Assembly: GCA_963555705.1 (NCBI GenBank)
Contig: OY743180.1
Location: 36,364,129-36,428,128 of the forward strand
Length of the DNA stretch: 64,000 bases
Origin: Ligustrum vulgare
Lineage: Eukaryota; Streptophyta; Magnoliopsida; Lamiales; Oleaceae
Direction: 5' to 3'
This document shows positions 10,497 to 21,000 of the stretch, one piece after another (position 1 is the stretch's first letter; every line of letters begins with the position of its first letter). A program made the position numbers and the translations under genes. The notes below the pieces were generated by a model. The model was not told the origin of the DNA and searched no databases. It saw only the letters and a program-made list of their open reading frames with translations.

Positions 10497-12380
10497 TGTA
10501 ACACCCCAAGTTCAAGAATCTAAATCTAGGCGTGTTAACTTCCCTTCACATTATATGCGGAAATAAATCGTTGAAACATTAAAATGCGGAAACCAAATCA
10601 TTTAAAAACTTCAAGCTTTTCATTTTCTATTCTAAAATTTTATAGAAATTTCGGCAGAGTCTCCTCTATAACTTGGACATAACCAACCTGTAGAGGGACA
10701 TAACACCTACAATAATTATAAAATTTTCAACCCATTCAAATCCAATCATTTAACATTAAACCATAATTCCAAAATTCAACTTCAACATCAATTCCCCAAA
10801 CTCCTCAACCAAAACAACTTGAAGTACAAATTTATAAACTCATAAAACCTGATAAAAACTAATCACAGGGGAATACCATAACTTATTTTGACTAAGAACC
10901 GAAACTAATTCAAAATGATTTATCAATTTAAAAGAATAACAACTAAAAACTTAAATTAAATCATTAACTTTAATTTTAAATAATTCAAGTCGGTACTGTC
11001 TGAACCTGCCGCCACGTGCTCTCCTCTAATCATCTAACTTTCATCACCTGAAATGTTGGGGAGGGATTGGGGTGAGCTAAAGCTCAGTAAGTAAACTTTA
11101 TGCATGAATGCATGCTTATGACATGAATGCTTTAACTTTGAAATATGTATCCCCATTCACTTTAACCTTTCAAAACTTTCAACATTTCGAACTTTCACTT
11201 AACATTTCAAAACTTTCACTTCATTTCCATCGTGAGCTCACTTGATGTAACTTCTAGTCAATCAGATAACAGTGGGCCATTCTTATTTGGAACCAGATTA
11301 AATGCGCATTTCCACCGCAAAGCGGTTTAACATTCACTTTCCCACCGCAAAGCGGTTCATTCATTCATTCCACCGCAAAGCGGCTCATTACATTCATTCC
11401 ACCGCAAGGCGGCTCATTACATTCGGGTACGCCGGTCCCCCGCGCCCCATTTCCCACTCGCATCTTTCATGACATAGAAGTACACCCATTCTTTCAAAAA
11501 CTTGGGATACATAATTTTTGACAAAATTGCACTTTGACACATTCCTTTCATTAAAACATTTGACTTTCCCATTTCGATGCCAATGCATGCTTGATGATGC
11601 AATGACATGTAACGTGCATGCTTGAACATTTCCTTAACTACACATAATTGCATATGGTAGACCAAAAGCATTAAAATTCCGTAATTAACACGAATGTCAA
11701 TTAAGCACATTAATTCCACATTAACATTCAACTTTGATGAAAGTAGGGGGAAGTTTACTTACCTGAAATCCTTAGTATTTACCGTTCTGAACTTGCAAGT
11801 GGAGGAGCTTTGACTGCCCGTGTCGTCAATGTACCAAAATCCTAATTGTACACATTCATTAATATGTATAACTTTTAATCCACAATGTGTCCTTACGTTG
11901 AGATTAAAGCACATAAAACAATATTCGAGACAAGAATTGAATCTCAATGCACATTAGAAGGTATTCTCATCTTTTAAATTCAAACTCAAACTCAAAATTC
12001 CATAACTTTACAAAATTACTTAATCGTGACTCTAACAAGTTCACTGATCTAAAAATAACTAATTATTACGAACTTTACCACAAGGTCGTTAACTAAACTT
12101 CAAATTTTCACAGCTTTAACGTTATACAATTACAATTAAAATTTCAAGAATTCATCAAGGTTCCACACCAAATTCTCAATTTGACAATCTATGATTTAAA
12201 AATCTAAACAAAAATCAAAGTTTGAAACTTTAACTAAACCGTCCACTAAGCTACCAATTTCATAAATTAGGTTTACAACACAATCTATACATACATTTAT
12301 ATACATTACTAAATCTGAAATCTGAAAATAAATCAAATTTCAAGCCAAAAACCTAACCTCAACAATTAACTAACAATTAA
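10497..12380 (-). mobile_element. 5' LTR of the minus-strand gypsy element (right end uncertain)
   Basis: The plus strand begins TGTAACACCCC at 10497, so the LTR ends GGGGTGTTACA on the minus strand next to the PBS; TG...CA termini are standard. The body has a GGTGAGCTAAAGCTCAGTAAG block near 11071, imperfect ~20 bp repeats of the AACATTTCNAACTTTCACTT type at 11164-11221, CATGCATG-rich patches (11101-11130 and 11583-11625), a hairpin minisatellite, and on the minus strand a perfect splice-donor consensus CAGGTAAGT at 11765-11757 and TATATAAAT at 12303-12295. The far end is not resolved, because no matching second LTR is in the window. Frames in this stretch (for example 11417-11731 minus) are not credible genes. 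Confidence 0.6.
11311..11427. repeat. Hairpin minisatellite, four CCACCGCAAAGCGG units
   Basis: Four copies of CCACCGCAAAGCGG (the last with AGG for AAG) start at 11312, 11342, 11370 and 11399, spaced 28-30 bp by CATTCATT-type spacers. Each can fold as a CCGC/GCGG stem. It lies inside the LTR. Confidence 0.9.
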
Positions 12381-12523
12381 AAATGTGTCAAAAATGAGAA
12401 ATCAAGATACGGGCAATTCAACAAAATTCTACGTGGAAAAATGAACAAGTTTCGTGTTGGACTCGAGTCGAGATTCAAATCACGTCAACGGATCAGAAAA
12501 TCAGAAAATTGGGCAGAAGATGC

Positions 12524-12727
12524 GTTACGGCCGTAACATTGTTTCTCACGGCCGTAACCTATGGATTTCACGGCCGCATCACATTCCTCACGGCCGTAAA
12601 TAAAAATTGGTATTTTTGTTCAGAAGGAGATTTACGGCCGTAACATCGATCCTCACGGCCGTAACTAATATGGTGACATTTTGAACAGAGAAGGACTTAC
12701 GGCCGTAAGTCCGACTTTTACGGCCGT
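12524..12727. repeat. Eight CGGCCG palindromes on a ~21.5 bp lattice
   Basis: CGGCCG occurs at 12528, 12549, 12571, 12591, 12635, 12656, 12700 and 12721, mostly embedded in (T)TACGGCCGTAA. Steps are 21, 22, 20, 44, 21, 44 and 21 bp, so all eight fit one lattice of about 21.5 bp with two empty positions. The first is the 14 bp perfect palindrome GTTACGGCCGTAAC at 12524-12537. The surroundings are AT-rich. It probably belongs to the U3 of the plus-strand LTR. Confidence 0.92.
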
Positions 12728-12903
12728 AAGCGGTGCAAATCAGATTTTTCGGGATTTTAGTATTTCAGTTGATTTATATTTCCTTTAATTGTTTTTAATT
12801 CTTTTTCTAATTTTGGTAATTTTGGTTATTTTGGTTATTTTAGGTATTTTAGCCTAATTAGAATTCTATTCAGAGTCAGTTAGCGATTAGGGTTTATTTT
12901 GCT

Positions 12904-12957
12904 TATTTATATGCTTTTCCATTCAATGTAAAAAACAGAATACTTTTGATGAATAAA
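12904..12957 (+). promoter_or_regulatory. Putative LTR TATA box and polyadenylation signal
   Basis: TATTTATATG at 12904-12913 is followed about 40 bp later by AATAAA at 12952-12957, the spacing expected around a short R region. Activity is untested, and the element is truncated. Confidence 0.5.
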
Positions 12958-13011
12958 ATTATTGAGTGTTTTTACTCTCTCTAAAGGTGAGGATTTTCCC
13001 TTTAAAACATC

Positions 13012-13089
13012 GAACTTATCAAGATTCAAATCTTGTGGCGTTCAAATCAATTGAACTTATCAAGGATCTGGACATTCCTTGTGGCGTTC
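13012..13089 (+). repeat. Tandem hairpin duplication in the U5-like region
   Basis: Two copies of GAACTTATCAAG...CTTGTGGCGTTC lie at 13012-13043 and 13053-13089. Each encloses its own hairpin: CAAGATT/AATCTTG (13020-13035) and CAAGGA/TCCTTG (13061-13081). The loop sequences differ while the stems remain paired, so pairing was kept after duplication. Confidence 0.8.
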
Positions 13090-16000
13090 CCCCTTTGTGG
13101 TTCTTATCTCCGCATCGTAACGGGTTTTGGGTTTAATATACCCATAGTTCTTGCGTCGTGAGGTCGGGGTTGCATTGTTATCGTCCTTCCAACCTGGATT
13201 CGGAACTTTCCAAGCGTTATTCCGCGAGCTACGACGAGGACCCCCTCCCGGGTTCTCATCACAACTTCTACGACATCCCGTGCTCGTATAATAGTTATTA
13301 CTCACTTCACTCCTACTCCGACTCCTATTAACTCAAGTAATCTGCTTCAAACATACACTAATTATAAATTCGATATTAAAAACTTAATCGAACTGGACAT
13401 AATAAACATTTCACTAAAAGAAATAATTCCCTTATAAGCAACTAGGTTGTCGGCATATCAAGTGTGTAGTGTTAAAACCATTCCAAAAGACCAGTATTCT
13501 ACGAGCACGTCTTCTGCAATCAATACAAATATTTAATCATTGTCAAGCAAATCTTAAATAATATTTTAAAGTATAAAAAAATAAACTTTACAATAATAAA
13601 TCTATTGCAATACTAAAATATGAAATTTCATAAACTTGTCTTACTCCAATTAAAAAAATTTCAGTAGAAGTTCCTAACAATTGTTACTCTGAATTCCATA
13701 TTTGTTAAACTTTAGTTCCTATTTCCACTTTTACTCGTACATCGACATACCTACCCCAGGTCCTTCCCCTATTCGAATAAAAGTTACCAACTTCTTCAAC
13801 TCCCAGTTCGACTCCTATTAACTCAGGAAATCTACTTCAAACATACAATAGTAATGAATTCAAAACTGAAAACAAAATCTAAAGGGCCATAAGAATTTAA
13901 ATAAATAAACTACTTCCCTTACGAGAAGTACGGTTGTAGCCAGTCCAAGCGTCCATATTGAAAAGCATCCCGAAAAGAGAAGTATTCTACGAAAACAGCT
14001 TATGTAATCGTTAATAACAATCTTTCTCAAGCAAATCTTATAAAATATTTTAAAGAATACAATGGTAAACAATGCAATAATACATATACAACAATACAAG
14101 AAGATAAAATTTCATACACTACTCTTACTTCTACTTATGAAATTTTAATAACCGCTCCAACCTATTGTTACTCTTACCCCCATTCGTTATATTTAGTGTC
14201 TACTTCAGCTATTATTCCAACTGTGACTTACCAACTCCAACAACATCCCGTACTCGTATAATAGTTATTACTCACTTCACTCCTACTCCGACTCCTATTA
14301 ACTCAAGTAATCTACGTCAAACATACACTAATTATAAATTCAATATTAAAAACTAAATCGAACTGGCCATAATAAACATTTCACTAAAAGAATTAATTCC
14401 CTTATAAGCGACTAGGTTGTCGGCATATCAAGTGTGGAGTGTTAAAACCATTCCAATAGACCAGTATTCTACGAGCACGTCTTCTGCAATCAATACAAAT
14501 ATTTAATCATTGTCAAGCAAATCTTAAATAATATTTTAAAGTATACAAAAATAAACTTTACAATAATAAATCTATTGCAATACTAAAATATGAAATTTCA
14601 TAAACTTGTCTTACTCCAAATAAAAAAATTTCAGTAGAAGTTCCTAACAATTGTTACTCTGAATCCCATATTTGTTAAACTTTAGTTCCTATTTCCACTT
14701 TTACTCGTACATCGACATACCTACCCCAGGTCCTTACCCTATCCGAATAAAAGTTACCAACTTCTTCAACTCCCAGTTCGACTCCTATTAACTCAGGAAA
14801 TCTACTTCAAACATACAATAATAATGAATTCAAAACTGAAAACAAAATCTAAAGGGCCATAAGAATTAAAATAAATAAACTACTTCCCTTACGAGAAGTA
14901 CGGTTGCAGCCAGTCCAAGCTTCCATATTGAAAAGCATCCCGAAATGACAAGTATTCTACGAAAAGATCTTATGTAATCGTTAATAACAATCTTTCTCAA
15001 GCAAATCTTTTAAAATATTTTAAAGAAAATAATAGTAAACAATGCAACAATACATATATAGCAATACAAGAAGATGAAATTTCATACACTACTCTTACTT
15101 CTACTTATGAAATTTTAATAACCGCTCCAACCTATTGTTACTCTCACCCCCATTCCTTAAATTTAGTGTCTACTTCAGCTATTACTCCAACTGTGACTTA
15201 CCAACTTCTACGACATCCCGTACTCGTATAATAGTTATTACTCACTTCACTCCTACTCCGACTCCTATTAACTCAAGTAATCTGCTTCAAACATACACTA
15301 ATTATAAATTCGATATTAAAAACTTAATCGAACTGGACATAATAAACATTTCACTAAAAGAAATAATTCCCTTATAAGCAACTAGGTTGTCGGCATATCA
15401 AGTGTGTAGTGTTAAAACCATTCCAAAAGACCAGTATTCTACGAGCACGTCTTCTGCAATCAATACAAATATTTAATCATTGTCAAGCAAATCTTAAATA
15501 ATATTTTAAAGTATAAAAAAAGAAACTTTACAATAATAAATCTATTGCAATACTAAAATATGAAATTTCATAAACTTGTCTTACTCCAATTAAATAAATT
15601 TCAGTAGAAGTTCCTAACAATTGTTACTCTGAATCCCATATTTGTTAAACTTTAGTTCCTATTTCCACTTTTACTCGTACATCGACATACCTACCCCAGG
15701 TCCTTCCCCTATTCGAATAAAAGTTACCAACTTCTTCAACTCCCAGTCCGACTCCTATTAACTCAGGAAATCTACTTCAAACATACAATAATAATGAATT
15801 CAAAACTGAAAACAAAATCTAAAGGGCCATAAGAATTTAAATAAATAAACTACTTCCCTTACGAGAAGTACGGTTGTAGCCAGTCCAAGCGTCCATATTG
15901 AAAAGCATCCCGAAAAGAGAAGTATTCTACGAAAACAGCTTATGTAATCGTTAATAACAATCTTTCTCAAGCAAATCTTATAAAATATTTTAAAGAATAC

Positions 16001-18044
16001 AATGGTAAACAATGCAATAATACATATACAACAATACAAGAAGATAAAATTTCATACACTACTCTTACTTCTACTTATGAAATTTTAATAACCGCTCCAA
16101 CCTATTGTTACTCTTACCCCCATTCGTTATATTTAGTGTCTACTTCAGCTATTATTCCAACTGTGACTTACCAACTCCAACAACATCCCGTACTCTTATA
16201 ATAGTTATTACTCACTTCACTCCTACTCCGACTCCTATTAACTCAAGTAATCTACGTCAAACATACACTAATTATAAATTCAATATTAAAAACTAAATCG
16301 AACTGGCCATAATAAACATTTCACTAAAAGAATTAATTCCCTTATAAGCGACTAGGTTGTCGGCATATCAAGTGTGGAGTGTTAAAACCATTCCAATAGA
16401 CCAGTGTTCTACGAGCACGTCTTCTGCAATCAATACAAATATTTAATCATTGTCAAGCAAATCTTAAATAATATTTTAAAGTATACAAAAATAAACTTTA
16501 CAATAATAAATCTATTGCAATACTAAAATATGAAATTTCATAAACTTGTCTTACTCCAAATAAAAAAATTTCAGTAGAAGTTCCTAACAATTGTTACTCT
16601 GAATCCCATATTTGTTAAACTTTAGTTCCTATTTCCACTTTTACTCGTACATCGACATACCTACCCCAGGTCCTTACCCTATCCGAATAAAAGTTACCAA
16701 CTTCTTCAACTCCCAGTTCGACTCCTATTAACTCAGGAAATCTACTTCAAACATACAATAATAATGAATTCAAAACTGAAAACAAAATCTAAAGGGCCAT
16801 AAGAATTAAAATAAATAAACTACTTCCCTTACGAGAAGTACGGTTGCAGCCAGTCCAAGCTTCCATATTGAAAAGCATCCCGAAATGACAAGTATTCTAC
16901 GAAAAGATCTTATGTAATCGTTAATAACAATCTTTCTCAAGCAAATCTTTTAAAATATTTTAAAGAAAATAATAGTAAACAATGCAACAATACATATATA
17001 GCAATACAAGAAGATGAAATTTCATACACTACTCTTACTTCTACTTATGAAATTTTAATAACCGCTCCAACCTATTGTTACTCTTACCCCCATTCGTTAT
17101 ATTTAGTGTCTACTTCAGCTATTATTCCAACTGTGACTTACCAACTCCAACAACATCCCGTACTCTTATAATAGTTATTACTCACTTCACTCCTACTCCG
17201 ACTCCTATTAACTCAAGTAATCTACGTCAAACATACACTAATTATAAATTCAATATTAAAAACTAAATCGAACTGGCCATAATAAACATTTCACTAAAAG
17301 AATTAATTCCCTTATAAGCGACTAGGTTGTCGGCATATCAAGTGTGTAGTGTTAAAACCATTCCAAAAGACCAGTATTCTACGAGCACGTCTTCTGCAAT
17401 CAATACAAATATTTAATCATTGTCAAGCAAATCTTAAATAATATTTTAAAGTATAAAAAAATAAACTTTACAATAATAAATCTATTGCAATACTAAAATA
17501 TGAAATTTCATAAACTTGTCTTACTCCAATTAAAAAAATTTCAGTAGAAGTTCCTAACAATTGTTACTCTGAATCCCATATTTGTTAAACTTTAGTTCCT
17601 ATTTCCACTTTTACTCGTACATCGACATACCTACCCCAGGTCCTTCCCCTATTCGAATAAAAGTTACCAACTTCTTCAACTCCCAGTTCGACTCCTATTA
17701 ACTCAGGAAATCTACTTCAAACATACAATAGTAATGAATTCAAAACTGAAAACAAAATCTAAAGGGCCATAAGAATTTAAATAAATAAACTACTTCCCTT
17801 ACGAGAAGTACGGTTGTAGCCAGTCCAAGCGTCCATATTGAAAAGCATCCCGAAAAGAGAAGTATTCTACGAAAACAGCTTATGTAATCGTTAATAACAA
17901 TCTTTCTCAAGCAAATCTTATAAAATATTTTAAAGAATACAATGGTAAACAATGCAATAATACATATACAACAATACAAGAAGATAAAATTTCATACACT
18001 ACTCTTACTTCTACTTATGAAATTTTAATAACCGCTCCAACCTA

Positions 18045-21000
18045 TTGTTACTCTTACCCCCATTCGTTATATTTAGTGTCTACTTCAGCTATTATTCCAA
18101 CTGTGACTTACCAACTCCAACAACATCCCGTACTCGTATAATAGTTATTACTCACTTCACTCCTACTCCGACTCCTATTAACTCAAGTAATCTACGTCAA
18201 ACATACACTAATTATAAATTCAATATTAAAAACTAAATCGAACTGGCCATAATAAACATTTCACTAAAAGAATTAATTCCCTTATAAGCGACTAGGTTGT
18301 CGGCATATCAAGTGTGGAGTGTTAAAACCATTCCAATAGACCAGTATTCTACGAGCACGTCTTCTGCAATCAATACAAATATTTAATCATTGTCAAGCAA
18401 ATCTTAAATAATATTTTAAAGTATACAAAAATAAACTTTACAATAATAAATCTATTGCAATACTAAAATATGAAATTTCATAAACTTGTCTTACTCCAAA
18501 TAAAAAAATTTCAGTAGAAGTTCCTAACAATTGTTACTCTGAATCCCATATTTGTTAAACTTTAGTTCCTATTTCCACTTTTACTCGTACATCGACATAC
18601 CTACCCCAGGTCCTTCCCCTATTCGAATAAAAGTTACCAACTTCTTCAACTCCCAGTCCGACTCCTATTAACTCAGGAAATCTACTTCAAACATACAATA
18701 ATAATGAATTCAAAACTGAAAACAAAATCTAAAGGGCCATAAGAATTTAAATAAATAAACTACTTCCCTTACGAGAAGTACGGTTGTAGCGTCCATATTG
18801 AAAAGCATCCCGAAAAGAGAAGTATTCTACGAAAACAGCTTATGTAATCGTTAATAACAATCTTTCTCAAGCAAATCTTATAAAATATTTTAAAGAATAC
18901 AATGGTAAACAATGCAATAATACATATACAACAATACAAGAAGATAAAATTTCATACACTACTCTTACTTCTACTTATGAAATTTTAATAACCGCTCCAA
19001 CCTATTGTTACTCTTACCCCCATTCGTTATATTTAGTGTCTACTTCAGCTATTATTCCAACTGTGACTTACCAACTCCAACAACATCCCGTACTCTTATA
19101 ATAGTTATTACTCACTTCACTCCTACTCCGACTCCTATTAACTCAAGTAATCTACGTCAAACATACACTAATTATAAATTCAATATTAAAAACTAAATCG
19201 AACTGGCCATAATAAACATTTCACTAAAAGAATTAATTCCCTTATAAGCGACTAGGTTGTCGGCATATCAAGTGTGGAGTGTTAAAACCATTCCAATAGA
19301 CCAGTGTTCTACGAGCACGTCTTCTGCAATCAATACAGATATTTAATCATTGTCAAGCAAATCTTAAATAATATTTTAAAGTATACAAAAATAAACTTTA
19401 CAATAATAAATCTATTGCAATACTAAAATATGAAATTTCATAAACTTGTCTTACTCCAAATAAAAAAATTTCAGTAGAAGTTCCTAACAATTGTTACTCT
19501 GAATCCCATATTTGTTAAACTTTAGTTCCTATTTCCACTTTTACTCGTACATCGACATACCTACCCCAGGTCCTTACCCTATCCGAATAAAAGTTACCAA
19601 CTTCTTCAACTCCCAGTTCGACTCCTATTAACTCAGGAAATCTACTTCAAACATACAATAATAATGAATTCAAAACTGAAAACAAAATCTAAAGGGCCAT
19701 AAGAATTAAAATAAATAAACTACTTCCCTTACGAGAAGTACGGTTGCAGCCAGTCCAAGCTTCCATATTGAAAAGCATCCCGAAATGACAAGTATTCTAC
19801 GAAAAGATCTTATGTAATCGTTAATAACAATCTTTCTCAAGCAAATCTTTTAAAATATTTTAAAGAAAATAATAGTAAACAATGCAACAATACATATATA
19901 GCAATACAAGAAGATGAAATTTCATACACTACTCTTACTTCTACTTATGAAATTTTAATAACCGCTCCAACCTATTGTTACTCTCACCCCCATTCCTTAA
20001 ATTTAGTGTCTACTTCAGCTATTACTCCAACTGTGACTTACCAACTTCTACGACATCCCGTACTCGTATAATAGTTATTACTCACTTCACTCCTACTCCG
20101 ACTCCTATTAACTCAAGTAATCTGCTTCAAACATACACTAATTATAAATTCGATATTAAAAACTTAATCGAACTGGACATAATAAACATTTCACTAAAAG
20201 AAATAATTCCCTTATAAGCAACTAGGTTGTCGGCATATCAAGTGTGTAGTGTTAAAACCATTCCAAAAGACCAGTATTCTACGAGCACGTCTTCTGCAAT
20301 CAATACAAATATTTAATCATTGTCAAGCAAATCTTAAATAATATTTTAAAGTATAAAAAAATAAACTTTACAATAATAAATCTATTGCAATACTAAAATA
20401 TGAAATTTCATAAACTTGTCTTACTCCAATTAAATAAATTTCAGTAGAAGTTCCTAACAATTGTTACTCTGAATCCCATATTTGTTAAACTTTAGTTCCT
20501 ATTTCCACTTTTACTCGTACATCGACATACCTACCCCAGGTCCTTCCCCTATTCGAATAAAAGTTACCAACTTCTTCAACTCCCAGTCCGACTCCTATTA
20601 ACTCAGGAAATCTACTTCAAACATACAATAATAATGAATTCAAAACTGAAAACAAAATCTAAAGGGCCATAAGAATTTAAATAAATAAACTACTTCCCTT
20701 ACGAGAAGTACGGTTGTAGCCAGTCCAAGCGTCCATATTGAAAAGCATCCCGAAAAGAGAAGTATTCTACGAAAACAGCTTATGTAATCGTTAATAACAA
20801 TCTTTCTCAAGCAAATCTTATAAAATATTTTAAAGAATACAATGGTAAACAATGCAATAATACATATACAACAATACAAGAAGATAAAATTTCATACACT
20901 ACTCTTACTTCTACTTATGAAATTTTAATAACCGCTCCAACCTATTGTTACTCTTACCCCCATTCGTTATATTTAGTGTCTACTTCAGCTATTATTCCAA

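Larger units (their letters stand above)
12384..13261 (+). mobile_element. Second LTR remnant, plus strand, U3-R-U5 end
   Basis: The right part has LTR architecture on the plus strand: TTAGGGTTTATTTTGC, a TATA-like TATTTATATG at 12904-12913, AATAAA at 12952-12957, then a GC-richer leader-like U5 with tandem hairpins, ending near TCTCATCACA at 13261. From memory such LTRs are followed by AACTTGGTATCAGAGC, but here the sequence runs into the satellite after CAACTT. The left limit is a guess (TGTGTCA at 12384). The orientation is opposite to the gypsy remnant, so this is a different element. The superfamily is not determinable without its internal region. Confidence 0.55.

Noticed and set aside
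11394..11947. Three minus-strand frames (62-104 residues) in the LTR
   Set aside because: They overlap each other and the hairpin minisatellite, have no recognisable domain, and lie in LTR sequence. The longest starts at TTG.
12886..12896. TTAGGGTTTA as interstitial telomere sequence
   Set aside because: Only about one and a half telomere units, common in plant promoters and LTRs; no array of TTTAGGG.
10497..13261. One single LTR spanning the whole 2.8 kb
   Set aside because: The left end is oriented minus (PBS to its left), whereas the right end has TATA, AATAAA and U5-like order on the plus strand. Two opposite LTR remnants explain it better, though the border is not found.
13060..13305. 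81-residue minus-strand frame
   Set aside because: Antisense to the LTR U5-like region and crosses into satellite DNA at 13262; composition reflects local GC.
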